A DNA stretch of 64,000 nucleotides from CAZFYZ01 sp964523735. Lineage in GTDB: Bacteria > Armatimonadota > UBA5829. The position numbers and the translations under genes were made by a program. Under the pieces are notes generated by a model, which ran no database searches, had not been told where the DNA came from, and saw only the letters and a list, made by a program, of their open reading frames with translations. Below, one piece after another: positions 1 through 8,074 of the stretch. Where the stretch lies: assembly GCA_964523735.1 (NCBI GenBank), contig CAZFYZ010000005.1, forward strand, positions 10,608 through 74,607. Direction: 5' to 3'. How positions within the stretch are numbered: position 1 is the first letter of the stretch; every line of letters starts with the position of its first letter.

Positions 1-2
1 AT

Positions 3-1043
3 GCCGGCGCGGATGCGATGATGGACCTCTCGACCGGAGGGGACCTGAGGTCGATCCGGCGGATCATTATCGAGCGCTGCCCGGTCCCGCTGGGGACAGT
101 GCCGGTCTATGAGACCGCGGTCAAGGTGGCGGAGGACAGGGGCTCTATCACCAAGATCACCGATGACGACATCCTGGACGTGATAGACGCTCAGGCCAAG
201 CAGGGCGTGGACTTCATGACCGTCCACTGCGGGATCACTCGAGAGTCGATCAACAGACTTCGCGACCAGGGGCGGATCGTCGACGTTGTCAGCCGTGGTG
301 GGGCATTTCTGGTGACCTGGGTGCTTTCGAACGACAAGGAGAACCCGTTCTACGAGCGCTATGACGATATCCTCGCGATCTGCCGGAAGCACGACGTGAC
401 GCTCTCGCTGGGCGATGGCATGCGGCCGGGCTGCCTGGCGGATGCGACCGACCGGGCGCAACTGCAGGAGCTGATCATCCTCGGCGAGCTGGTCAAGCGG
501 GCTCGCAAGGCGGGCGTGCAGGTCATGGTCGAGGGGCCGGGTCACGTGCCGCTGGACCAGGTTGCCGCCAATATGCAGATCGAGAAGCGTGTCTGCGAGG
601 GGGCTCCGTTCTATGTGCTGGGGCCGCTGGTCACAGACGTTGCCCCTGGCTACGATCATATCACGTCGGCCATTGGCGGGGCGATCGCTGCAAGCTCGGG
701 GGCTGATTTCATCTGCTATGTAACGCCGACTGAACACCTCGGGCTGCCGACTGCCGAGGACGTGCGCGAGGGCGTGATCGCCGCTCGTATCGCCGGGCAC
801 GCGGCAGACATTGTCAAGGGCGTCAAGGGCGCCGTCGAGTGGGATACCGAGATGGCCAAAGCGCGCAAAGCCCGGAACTGGAAGAAGCAGATCGAACTCG
901 CCATCGACCCGGACAGAGCCCGTGAGATCCGTGGCCGCCGATCATCTGTTGACGAGGAAGTCTGCTCGATGTGCTCCGAGTTCTGCGCGATGCGGATTGT
1001 TGAGGAGCAGCTGGGCAGGACCGGGAAGGGCTGCGGCGAATAG
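3..1043 (+). CDS. thiC: Phosphomethylpyrimidine synthase ThiC, 5' end outside window
   Basis: ThiC is the radical-SAM enzyme that rearranges aminoimidazole ribotide into hydroxymethylpyrimidine phosphate for thiamine synthesis. The frame is open to the window edge and begins inside the family signature GADAMMDLSTGGDL, so the true start lies upstream. About 346 residues are visible, and I expect roughly 80 to be missing for a short-form enzyme. Further family landmarks are MTVHCG, SLGDGMRPGC, VEGPGHVPLDQ and LGPLVTDVAPGYDHI. The iron-sulfur cluster motif near the C terminus reads C-S-M-C-S-E-F-C (C-x2-C-x3-C), one residue shorter than the C-x2-C-x4-C of the E. coli type. From memory the short clade has this spacing. 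thiL lies about 1.1 kb downstream, but the two are separated by small hypothetical genes. Confidence 0.95.
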   Translation, partial: AGADAMMDLSTGGDLRSIRRIIIERCPVPLGTVPVYETAVKVAEDRGSITKITDDDILDVIDAQAKQGVDFMTVHCGITRESINRLRDQGRIVDVVSRGGAFLVTWVLSNDKENPFYERYDDILAICRKHDVTLSLGDGMRPGCLADATDRAQLQELIILGELVKRARKAGVQVMVEGPGHVPLDQVAANMQIEKRVCEGAPFYVLGPLVTDVAPGYDHITSAIGGAIAASSGADFICYVTPTEHLGLPTAEDVREGVIAARIAGHAADIVKGVKGAVEWDTEMAKARKARNWKKQIELAIDPDRAREIRGRRSSVDEEVCSMCSEFCAMRIVEEQLGRTGKGCGE

Positions 1044-1104
1044 ACACTGGAGGCCGGAACTGCCGGCCTCTTGGACAAGCAGGGGGAACACAGGGGAAGG
1101 GAAC

Positions 1105-1695
1105 ATGCGCCGAGCTTACATCGCTGCTACTGTCGTCGGTCTTCTGTGTGCCCTGGTGGCGCTGGCAGTGTCCATCAGGGTGCCAAACACGCTGTCGGAG
1201 AAGCCGTCCTCAGAGGACGTCGAGGCCATACTCAGCGCAACCCAGCAGATTGTCGACGATGCCAACAGACGTGACTTAGCGGGGGTCGCGCGGGGACTGT
1301 GGAGCGAGGCTGCCGAAGCTGCTCTCTACAGGAAGATGCTACGGAAACCGGTCGCTGAGTCTACAAGATATCGCTCTTGTAAGGACTGGGGTCGCCTGAG
1401 TCTATCCAGCCAACCTGATGGCACCTTTGCGGTGCTGGTTGTGCCAGGATCAGGCCTCGTACACGACAACTTGCTCGTTACCACCATCGACGAAGCCTAT
1501 AGCGGCGGACAGCTTGTGCCCAAGCTCTCGAATCGCTTAGTGCTAGTTCCCATCCACAGCGGCGACGAGGCGTACTACCTCCCTCTCATTGAAGAAGAGC
1601 CGCACGTCTGGCGGGTGATGTCCTCGCCGCCCGGCTTCCCTCAACGCAGTCTGCCTGGCGTTGCAGAGCTGAGAGAGATCAGGACAAAGCGATGA
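1105..1695 (+). CDS. Hypothetical signal-anchored protein
   Basis: I do not recognise this 196-residue protein. It starts MRRAYIAATVVGLL and has one hydrophobic segment at about residues 4-23, so it is either exported or anchored with the rest outside the cytoplasm. The ATG at 1105 follows a purine-rich GGGGAAGGG. The frame is open much further upstream, but that part overlaps thiC and reads like a shadow, so I take the ATG next to the Shine-Dalgarno-like sequence. The rest is a mixed alpha/beta globular domain with no motif I can name. It resembles in style, not in sequence, the unknown minus-strand protein at 6711-7211, which also has an N-terminal membrane segment. Confidence 0.6.
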   Translation: MRRAYIAATVVGLLCALVALAVSIRVPNTLSEKPSSEDVEAILSATQQIVDDANRRDLAGVARGLWSEAAEAALYRKMLRKPVAESTRYRSCKDWGRLSLSSQPDGTFAVLVVPGSGLVHDNLLVTTIDEAYSGGQLVPKLSNRLVLVPIHSGDEAYYLPLIEEEPHVWRVMSSPPGFPQRSLPGVAELREIRTKR

Positions 1696-1741
1696 CGCGA
1701 GCGAGCAGGAAGACCAAACCCACGACTAGGAGCAAAGCTAG

Positions 1742-1999
1742 ATGGCGATTGTGACTTCGTGCAAGCATTGCGGGGGGAGCGAGATCTATCATCAGCGGGT
1801 CCAGGCTCGGGGTCAGGACATTGACTTGCTGCCGGGCGTGGGAGCTGTGTTCAGCTATGGCAAGTTCGACCTCTACGCGTGCGCTGACTGCGGCCATACT
1901 CAGTTCTTCGTGCAGTCCGATCGGCTCAATCAGGTGCGCGAGAATTGGGAGAAGGTAGAGGCCCCGACAGAGACACGGATACGCCGACGGCGGGAGTAG
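1742..1999 (+). CDS. Small zinc-ribbon protein
   Basis: This is an 85-residue protein with two cysteine knuckles, C-K-H-C-G-G at residues 7-12 and C-A-D-C-G-H at about 53-58, spaced as in a zinc ribbon. The C terminus is basic (RIRRRRE). AGGAGC lies about 9 bases before the ATG. Proteins of this size with two CxxC pairs usually bind zinc and are often nucleic-acid or adaptor modules, but nothing here indicates the partner. The three palindromes at 2059-2168 begin 60 bases after its stop. Confidence 0.6.
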   Translation: MAIVTSCKHCGGSEIYHQRVQARGQDIDLLPGVGAVFSYGKFDLYACADCGHTQFFVQSDRLNQVRENWEKVEAPTETRIRRRRE

Positions 2000-2058
2000 C
2001 CGCTTCGGCAGACTTCCCCGAAAACCTGATGCCACAACCTTACATCAGCAATCGCGAC

Positions 2059-2168
2059 ATGTAAAGTTGCGGCGTTAACTTTACATTTGGCGGGTCGACA
2101 TGTAAAGTTGGGGCGCTAACTTTACATTTGGCGGGTCGACATGTAAAGTTGGGGCGCTAACTTTACAT
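2059..2168. repeat. Three tandem 28-bp palindromes, 41-bp period
   Basis: A perfect 10-bp inverted repeat, ATGTAAAGTT and AACTTTACAT, separated by 8 bases, occurs three times: 2059-2086, 2100-2127 and 2141-2168. The period is exactly 41 bp with an identical 13-bp linker (TTGGCGGGTCGAC) between copies. The loop is GCGGCGTT in the first copy and GGGGCGCT in the other two. The block ends 20 bp before the thiL start. It could be a cluster of operators for a dimeric regulator, or the multiple terminal repeats of a lost insertion sequence, since each palindrome is bounded by TGT...ACA. It is not a CRISPR array, because the linkers are identical. Confidence 0.85.
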
Positions 2169-2188
2169 CTCACGCGGGCAAAGGTGTT

Positions 2189-3184
2189 GTGAGACTCTCT
2201 GACTTTGGCGGGGAAGCCGCCATCATCAAGTTAATAGGCGAGAGATACGGCGGGGGCGCCGGTGGAGCACTGGCTGCGTCGATTGGCGACGACGCGGCGC
2301 TGGTGGATATCGGCGGCAAGCTGCTGATCGTCACGACCGACCTACTGATCGAGAACACCCACTTCCGGATGGACCTCATCGAGCCCTATCTCCTCGGCTG
2401 GAAGAGCGCGGCGGTGAATATCAGCGATGTCGCCGCGATGGGCGGGGAGCCAACCTACTCGTTCATTTCGATCGGTCTGCCGGACATCGAGGTCGAGACA
2501 GTTGAGGCGATCTACCAGGGCCTCGCGGACTGCGACTCCGCGTTTGGCAGCGTGATCGCGGGCGGCGATACCGTAGGCAGTGCGGCTGGGATCGTTATCA
2601 ATGTGACCCAGCTAGGAACAGTCGAGCCGGGGTTCGCCGCGCGGCGGACTGGGGCGAAACCGGGCGACGCTATACTCGTGACCAATACCCTTGGTGATTC
2701 GCTGGCGGGTCTGCAGCTTATGCTCAAGCTGGGGCTGGATGACGCCCGCCGCGCGAGTGATTTCTGCGTCGAGCGGCATCTGAAGCCCGAACCCCGAGTT
2801 CCCGAGGCGCGGGCGGCAGTGAAGACACGCAAAATCCGATCGATGATGGACCTCTCGGATGGCCTCTCGGCCGATCTTGCTAAGCTGTGCGAGGCGTCGG
2901 GTGTTGGCGCCCGAGTATACGCTGACGCATTGCCGCTTTCTAAGGACCTCCACATCGCCGCCGCCAGGTTGGACGCCGAACCCGTTGCGCTTGCCGCAGC
3001 CGGAGGAGAGGATTACGAACTTCTGCTGACGTGCGAACCCAAAGACGTCACCGAGCTCATTGCCGCCATCGCTTCGGCGGGATCGACGGCGAAGGTGATT
3101 GGCGAGATAATCGCCGAGACGGGCGTTTCACTCGTAACACCGGCGGGTGAGCAGCCGATGCCCGCAGGCTGGCAGCATTTCTGA
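2189..3184 (+). CDS. thiL: Thiamine-monophosphate kinase ThiL
   Basis: ThiL phosphorylates thiamine monophosphate to the active diphosphate using ATP, the last step of thiamine synthesis. The 331-residue length is normal for the AIR-synthase-like fold. Visible ATP and metal-binding motifs are GDDAA (residues 33-37), the TTDLLIENTHF strand, NISDVAAMGG (about 77-86), AGGDTVGS, MMDLSDGLSADL (about 218) and AAGGEDYELLLT (about 270). The start is the GTG at 2189, where the family's usual N terminus (RLSDFGE-like) begins. The gene stands just after the triple palindrome at 2059-2168, which makes regulation from that block possible. thiC is in the same window but not adjacent. Confidence 0.95.
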   Translation: MRLSDFGGEAAIIKLIGERYGGGAGGALAASIGDDAALVDIGGKLLIVTTDLLIENTHFRMDLIEPYLLGWKSAAVNISDVAAMGGEPTYSFISIGLPDIEVETVEAIYQGLADCDSAFGSVIAGGDTVGSAAGIVINVTQLGTVEPGFAARRTGAKPGDAILVTNTLGDSLAGLQLMLKLGLDDARRASDFCVERHLKPEPRVPEARAAVKTRKIRSMMDLSDGLSADLAKLCEASGVGARVYADALPLSKDLHIAAARLDAEPVALAAAGGEDYELLLTCEPKDVTELIAAIASAGSTAKVIGEIIAETGVSLVTPAGEQPMPAGWQHF

Positions 3185-3260
3185 AGCACCATCGGCAACT
3201 ACACCTCCCCCTCGCCTTCCAACAACCAAGCCCTGTCGAGAGTGTTCAGTGTTGCGGGAA

Positions 3261-3356
3261 TGTCATTTCGAACGCAGTGAGAAATCTGCTTTTCGCGCGT
3301 GGCGTCCAAGACGAAGGCCTGGCAAAAGCAGATTTCTCGCCCTGCTCGAAATGACA
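3261..3356. repeat. REP-like inverted repeat with 33-bp arms
   Basis: Two 33-bp arms, 3261-3293 and 3324-3356, are inverted copies with 5 mismatches around a 30-bp loop. Each arm begins TGTCATTTCGA and ends GAGAAATCTGCTTTT. From memory, close relatives of this word are widespread dispersed REP-type elements in environmental bacteria. It lies in the 251-bp gap between thiL and tsaE and could fold into a strong stem in RNA from either strand. Confidence 0.85.
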
Positions 3357-3435
3357 TGTGCAGAGGACTGAACACATACGCCCTGTCGCCACACCTTGAC
3401 GGAACGCCTGCCGGATGGTATCTTGAACCGGCGTT

Positions 3436-3909
3436 ATGAGGGTTGTGATCACAACTGAAGATTTCGAGCAGACGATGGCACTCGGCGAGCGGCTGGGGCG
3501 ATTGCTTAGGCCCGGCGATGTGGTAGCGCTGTTTGGTGATCTTGGCGCGGGGAAGACCGTGCTGACTAAGGGCATCGCCAAGGGCCTTGGTCTGGCGACG
3601 GATGTCCACAGCCCCACTTTCACACTGATCCACGAGCACGCCGGCGAGACGCCGCTCTATCACATAGACCTCTACCGGCTCGAGGGGCCGGAGGTCGAGT
3701 GGATCGGGGTAGAAGAGTATCTGGAGCGCGAGGGCGTGACGGTAGTCGAGTGGGCGGATCGGATGCGTTCTATGCTGCCAGATGAGAGGCTGGACATCAC
3801 GCTCAGGATGACCGGAGACACCCGGCGCGAGATCACGCTGGAGACTGGATCGCCCCGGCTGGGCGCGTTACTGGAGGAGTTGGCACAAGATGCTGGCGCT
3901 GACGATTGA
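3436..3909 (+). CDS. tsaE: tRNA t6A synthesis ATPase TsaE
   Basis: TsaE is the small P-loop ATPase that works with TsaB and TsaD in threonylcarbamoylation of A37 in ANN-decoding tRNAs. The 157-residue sequence has the Walker A GDLGAGKT at residues 34-41, the family motif HSPTF at about 58-62, YHIDLYRL, and VVEWADR, all in the right order. The gene overlaps tsaB by 20 bases (3890-3909), so the two are translated together. tsaD is not in the window. Confidence 0.95.
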   Translation: MRVVITTEDFEQTMALGERLGRLLRPGDVVALFGDLGAGKTVLTKGIAKGLGLATDVHSPTFTLIHEHAGETPLYHIDLYRLEGPEVEWIGVEEYLEREGVTVVEWADRMRSMLPDERLDITLRMTGDTRREITLETGSPRLGALLEELAQDAGADD

Positions 3910-4591
3910 TACATCAGGGGATATCTGCACGCTTGCGATTGGGCGGGACCAGGAACTTCTGAGCGAGCGGCGGTTCCACCACAAGATGAGCCTGCTGCGG
4001 AGGATGCTGCCAAATATCGATGAGATGCTGCGGGACGCCGGCCTTTCGACGTCTGATCTGGGCGCCGTGTTCGTTGCCCTGGGGCCGGGCTCGTTCACGG
4101 GCTTGAGGATCGGGGTCACGGTCGCCAAGTCGCTGGCGTTTTCGCTGGAGAAGCCGATAGTCGGGGTCAGCACGCTGGATGCCATCGCCCGTAGTATAGC
4201 CCCCTCGGCCACCGAGCTTGTCTGCCCGATGATCCACGCGCGAACCGGCGAAGTCTACTGGAGTCTGACGGATTCATCGGGAACTGTGCAGCTCGCAGGG
4301 CACGATGTTGGGCCGATCAAGCACGTAATAGAGGAAGTGGCCAAGCGCGGGACCAGCGTATACTTCTGCGGCTCGGGCGCGATCAGGAACGCGGAGGCCA
4401 TACGGCACGCGTTCGGGAACAAGGCCGAGGTCGCGGAGCGCTGGTCGGAACATCCTCAGGGGGCAGCGATTCTGGACCTGGGCTTCCGTCGCATCGAACG
4501 CGGCGAGCACGACGACGCTGCCACTCTCGCGCCGCTCTACGTCCGCAAGCCCACGCCGGTCGTTCGTCTGGAGAAGGGCGAACTGGGCTGA
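3890..4591 (+). CDS. tsaB: tRNA t6A synthesis scaffold TsaB
   Basis: TsaB is the inactive ASKHA-fold partner of TsaD in t6A formation. The 233-residue protein starts LALTIDTSGD (family: xxLxIDTS) and carries the signature GPGSFTGLRIG at residues 65-75, followed by KSLAF and VSTLDAIA. This is typical length for the family. It overlaps tsaE by 20 bases upstream and rtcA by one base downstream, so the three form one transcription unit. Confidence 0.94.
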   Translation: MLALTIDTSGDICTLAIGRDQELLSERRFHHKMSLLRRMLPNIDEMLRDAGLSTSDLGAVFVALGPGSFTGLRIGVTVAKSLAFSLEKPIVGVSTLDAIARSIAPSATELVCPMIHARTGEVYWSLTDSSGTVQLAGHDVGPIKHVIEEVAKRGTSVYFCGSGAIRNAEAIRHAFGNKAEVAERWSEHPQGAAILDLGFRRIERGEHDDAATLAPLYVRKPTPVVRLEKGELG

Positions 4592-5649
4592 TGCTTACGA
4601 TCGACGGCAGCCAGGGCGAGGGCGGAGGGCAGATACTTCGGACCAGCCTCTCGCTCGCTGCGATCACCGGCAAAGACGTCACCATCGAGAACATCCGCGT
4701 GGGGCGCGAAAAGCCGGGGCTGAGGCCGCAGCACCTGACCGGGGCACTCGCTGTCGCGGAGATATGCGGGGCTGAGATCAGGGGAGCTGAAGTGGGATCG
4801 ACAAAGCTCACGTTCAGGCCGCACAGGATCCGCCCGGGTAACTACGAGTTCGATGTCTCCAGGATTAGAGCGTCCGCCGGGGCGGTGAATCTGATCCTGC
4901 AGACGGTGATCTGGCCGCTGGCATTCTCAGACCACCCCAGCAGGATCACCCTCAAAGGCGGCACTCACGTCCCCCACGCGCCCACGTTCAACTACATCCA
5001 CGACACGTTTCTCCCCGCGGTCGCGGAGATGGGCCTCAACTGCCGGTATCAAATGAGAAGCGCGGGCTATTACCCCATCGGCGGCGGAGAGGTCGAGCTC
5101 ACGATCGAGCCGGTGCAGTCGCTGAGACCAACCTCCTTCATCCTGAGCCCGTCGAAGGACCGCCGTCAGGGAAAGCCGAAGATCGAGCTGACCTCGGCTG
5201 TTTCCGGCCTGCCGGAGAGCATCGCCCAGAGACAGCTCGATACGGGGCTGGCGCGGCTGAAGGCAGTTGGCGTCTCTGCTTCGCGCGCTGTGATAGATGA
5301 CTACCCATCGCCCGGAAAGGGGACAGTGTTCTTCATCGGGGCGTCTTCGGATGGCGTCAAAGCCGGATTCCAGTCCCTTGGAGAGCTTCACAAACGGGCT
5401 GAGAAGGTCGCGGATGAGGCCTGCGACGAGTTTCAAGCCTATCTCAAGTCCGGGATGGCGCTCGATGAGCATTTGGCCGACCAGCTCATCATCCCCATGG
5501 CGCTGGCATCCGGCCCCTCAAAGTTCACAACCTGCAAGATCAGCCTGCATCTGCTGACGAACATCGCCGTGGTCGAGCGTTTCCTCGACGCGCATTTCCA
5601 CGTGAGCCACGGTCTAGGCGAGCCTGGGACGGTCGAGAGAGTCGCCTGA
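4591..5649 (+). CDS. rtcA: RNA 3'-terminal phosphate cyclase RtcA, with an in-frame repeat insert
   Basis: RtcA uses ATP to convert an RNA 3'-phosphate into a 2',3'-cyclic phosphate through an adenylated histidine. The N terminus IDGSQGEGGGQILRTSLSL, the middle motif VGREKPGLRPQH and the C-terminal HLLTNIAVVERF are diagnostic. The His at about residue 320 beside LLTN is in the region of the catalytic histidine. The start overlaps the tsaB stop by one base. Residues 182-190 read SFILSPSKD and are encoded by a palindromic dispersed-repeat word at 5134-5159. Compared from memory with E. coli RtcA, the loop here is about six residues longer. The insert keeps the frame and all core motifs remain, so the enzyme is probably active. 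RtcB is not in the window, but archease is (59955-60380). Confidence 0.95.
   Translation: MLTIDGSQGEGGGQILRTSLSLAAITGKDVTIENIRVGREKPGLRPQHLTGALAVAEICGAEIRGAEVGSTKLTFRPHRIRPGNYEFDVSRIRASAGAVNLILQTVIWPLAFSDHPSRITLKGGTHVPHAPTFNYIHDTFLPAVAEMGLNCRYQMRSAGYYPIGGGEVELTIEPVQSLRPTSFILSPSKDRRQGKPKIELTSAVSGLPESIAQRQLDTGLARLKAVGVSASRAVIDDYPSPGKGTVFFIGASSDGVKAGFQSLGELHKRAEKVADEACDEFQAYLKSGMALDEHLADQLIIPMALASGPSKFTTCKISLHLLTNIAVVERFLDAHFHVSHGLGEPGTVERVA
5134..5159. repeat. REP-like word inside rtcA
   Basis: The 26 bases contain the word CATCCTGAGCCCGTCGAAGG, which recurs in a close variant at 52858-52880, outside any gene. Here it is read in frame as SFILSPSKD within RtcA. From memory this word and its reverse complement are common dispersed elements in bacterial genomes. 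Confidence 0.75.
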
Positions 5650-5741
5650 AGTGCTGCCAGCCCGCTGGTTTGACACGGCACAGTTTCCGGGGTATACATG
5701 AGGTCGGCGGACTGTGTTGTCTTACCGCCAGGAGCCGGATA

Positions 5742-6701
5742 GTGAAGATGGAAAGACGTGAGTTTCTGAAGCTGACAGTAGCGGCCGGAGTAGCGGCGGC
5801 CGTTGGGTCGCAAGAGGTCGAGGCCGCGGGTGCAGCAATCCCCAGGCGCAGGCTGGGCAAGACCGGCGAGCGGCTGTCCATCGTGGGGATGGGCGGGATC
5901 GTGCTTATGGGCCACGAGCAGGAGTCGGCGAACAAGATCGTGGCCGAGGCTGTCGACAGGAGCATCAACTACTTCGACGTTGCCCCCAGCTACGGCAATG
6001 GCGAGGCCGAAGAGAAGCTGGGCCCTGCGCTGGAACCGCACCGAAAGAAGGTCTTCCTCGCGTGCAAGACCGCTATGCGCGATGCGGCAGGAGCGCAGAA
6101 GGAGCTGGAGACCTCGCTCAAGCGCCTGCGGACCGATCACTTCGACCTCTACCAGATGCACGCTCTGAGCACGCCGGAGGACGTCAACACGGCACTAGGA
6201 CCCGGCGGCGCTATCGAGACTTTCCAGAAGGCTCGCGAGGCGGGCAAGATACGCTTCATAGGGTTCTCAGCCCACACGGTCGAAGCCGCCCTTTCGGCGA
6301 TGGACAAGTTCACGTTCGATACAGTCCTCTTCCCCATCAACTGGGTCTGCTCCATCAAAGGCGACTTTGGCCCTCAGGTCATCAAGAAGGCGCGGGAGAA
6401 GGGGATGGGGATTCTGGCTCTCAAGGGCCTGGCTCGCACGGGCTGGCCTGAGGGAGTGAAGCACGATTACCCCTACTGCTGGTACCAGCCAGTCTCTGAT
6501 CGCGGTGTCGCCGACCTTGCTCTGCGCTTTACGCTGTCTCAGCCGATCACAGCCGCCGTCCCGCCCGGCGACGAGCGCCTATTCAAGCTGGCTGTCGAGA
6601 TAGCCCAGCGGTTCAAGCCTATCTCTAGAGACGAGCTGAAGCGCCTTGAGACGATGGCGGCCGATCTCGACCCGATCTTCCGGCACACAGAGAAGGCCTG
6701 A
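5742..6701 (+). CDS. Tat-exported aldo/keto reductase
   Basis: This is an NADPH-dependent oxidoreductase of the aldo/keto reductase superfamily; the substrate is unknown. All four catalytic residues are present, numbered from the GTG start: Asp79 and Tyr84 (FDVAPSYG), Lys109 (ACKTA) and His140 (QMHAL). Ahead of the barrel is a twin-arginine leader, ERREFLKLTVAAGVAAAVG, followed by an alanine-rich stretch, so the protein is probably exported folded. I chose the GTG at 5742 because AGGAG (5730-5734) is 7 bases before it; the ATG at 5748 is the alternative. The open frame further upstream is not supported. The spacing from rtcA (92 bp) suggests a separate unit. Confidence 0.88.
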   Translation: MKMERREFLKLTVAAGVAAAVGSQEVEAAGAAIPRRRLGKTGERLSIVGMGGIVLMGHEQESANKIVAEAVDRSINYFDVAPSYGNGEAEEKLGPALEPHRKKVFLACKTAMRDAAGAQKELETSLKRLRTDHFDLYQMHALSTPEDVNTALGPGGAIETFQKAREAGKIRFIGFSAHTVEAALSAMDKFTFDTVLFPINWVCSIKGDFGPQVIKKAREKGMGILALKGLARTGWPEGVKHDYPYCWYQPVSDRGVADLALRFTLSQPITAAVPPGDERLFKLAVEIAQRFKPISRDELKRLETMAADLDPIFRHTEKA

Positions 6702-6710
6702 CACAAGGAA

Positions 6711-7211
6711 CTACAAACAGCTCTCCTGAGCTATGACTCGGTACGGCCAGCGCGTGTCGATAGCGATGACCCTGACGTGGTGTAGCGGTAGTTCCGGCTC
6801 CCCGTAGGTTTCCCACGCCATCCCACATATCCAGATGTCGGTACCCCGGACAGTGGTCTTGGTGAGGCAGAGTGGAAGGAAGAATGTATTGTCACGCACG
6901 CCCGATTCCTTCCTGAGGCGGTGGAAGACGCCGGCCGATTGGAGGGGGTTGTGCGAGCCTCGACGTACCTCTGCTCGAAACCTGCGCAGGTTGGCTTGGA
7001 GCTTGGCTTTAGCTTGCGCGGTCGTGAAAACAGTCTTGCCCGTTGAGGGGTCAACTATGCTGCCCATCTGATTCCACATCGACCATACTGGGTCGTAGAG
7101 CGCCTTCTTCGGAAGACGCGATGACGGCGGGAGGTAGATTGCGCCAACTGCCACGCCAGCCAAGACCAATACGCCTATAAGAAACCGAACCACGCGTCGC
7201 CTGCGTCCCAT
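6711..7211 (-). CDS. Hypothetical protein with N-terminal membrane segment
   Basis: This 166-residue protein is not recognised. It has a basic N terminus (MGRRRRVVRF) and one hydrophobic segment at about residues 8-26, so it is probably an anchored or exported protein. The remainder contains conserved-looking Trp and Cys positions (GTDIWICGMAWETYG, VIAQESCL). The start is supported by AGGAGG about 8 bases upstream on the minus strand. It converges on the aldo/keto reductase gene, 9 bp away. Confidence 0.6.
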   Translation of the reverse strand: MGRRRRVVRFLIGVLVLAGVAVGAIYLPPSSRLPKKALYDPVWSMWNQMGSIVDPSTGKTVFTTAQAKAKLQANLRRFRAEVRRGSHNPLQSAGVFHRLRKESGVRDNTFFLPLCLTKTTVRGTDIWICGMAWETYGEPELPLHHVRVIAIDTRWPYRVIAQESCL

Positions 7212-7486
7212 TACGCTATCCTCCTACTACTTCTGGCTATGTACTAGAGACAGGCAGCCAGATGATGTTTGTTCCCTTGGTCTGGCTCGTTAGGCTTTCC
7301 TCACATCTGCCATTGCCAGAAAAACGACGCGACTGCAAGTCGTGGTATTCTGTTTCGGGTGCGATGGCATATCACATGCGATCGTGCTCCAACTTCTGAC
7401 CTCCTACGTCCGACTCCCCCCAAAACGTGGTAAACTAAATGCTGCTGGCGCTCGTTTATACTACCAAGAGGGACGGGAAACCCAGA

Positions 7487-8074
7487 ATGAGACCCGAGAC
7501 AACCGAAGATGAGGTCTTGATCAGCAGGTTCCAGGAGGGCGAAGCCGAGGCGTTCGACCGGCTGATGGCGCTTCACATGAACAAGGTCTACGCTTTGGCG
7601 TGGGGAGTGCTGAGGAATCGCGAGGACGCGCTCGATGCGGCGCAAGAGGTCTTCATCAAGCTCCACGGTGTGCTGGGGCGGTTTCCCCCCGCGGATAACC
7701 TGAGCGCCTGGCTCTACAGGGTTTGTCTGAACCACTGCATAGATCGCCAGCGCCGCGCGAAGAGACCTCGGGTCGAGATGACCGACGAGGATTGGGACCG
7801 GCTCCAGGGCTCGGAGAAGCTGGAGCCTGAGTTCAGGGCGCATCAGTCTGAGACCGGACGCATAATCCGGGCGGCGGTGGACACGCTGCCCGAGCGACAG
7901 AAGCTGGTCTTCACACTGCGCCATTACAAACTACTATCGATAAACGAGATCGGCGAGGCGATTGGATGCACCTCGGGCGCCGTCAAGGCGCATTTATCTC
8001 GCGCAACGGCTAACTTGCGCGACCGGCTCGAAGGCTCGGGAATATACGCAGCCGGGGAGGTGGACCGGAAATGA
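7487..8074 (+). CDS. ECF-type RNA polymerase sigma factor
   Basis: This alternative sigma factor has sigma region 2 (EAFDRLMALHMNKVYALAWGVLRNREDALDAAQEVFIKLH) and a C-terminal region 4 helix-turn-helix (LLSINEIGEAIGCTSGAVKAHLSRA), which together define the extracytoplasmic-function class. The frame opens at an ATG at 7439, but a -10-like TAAACT at 7431-7436 lies just before it, so I prefer the ATG at 7487 (MRPETTEDEV). The stop overlaps the next start as ATGA, and that next gene encodes a zinc-binding anti-sigma factor. The pair is therefore a membrane-sensing module. No target promoter could be assigned. Confidence 0.88.
   Translation: MRPETTEDEVLISRFQEGEAEAFDRLMALHMNKVYALAWGVLRNREDALDAAQEVFIKLHGVLGRFPPADNLSAWLYRVCLNHCIDRQRRAKRPRVEMTDEDWDRLQGSEKLEPEFRAHQSETGRIIRAAVDTLPERQKLVFTLRHYKLLSINEIGEAIGCTSGAVKAHLSRATANLRDRLEGSGIYAAGEVDRK

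Noticed and set aside
2059..2168. CRISPR array
   Set aside because: The units are palindromic and the 13-bp linkers are identical. A CRISPR array needs different spacers. No cas gene is present.
3147..3371. A 74-codon frame after thiL
   Set aside because: It is made of the end of thiL and the REP element; no signal.
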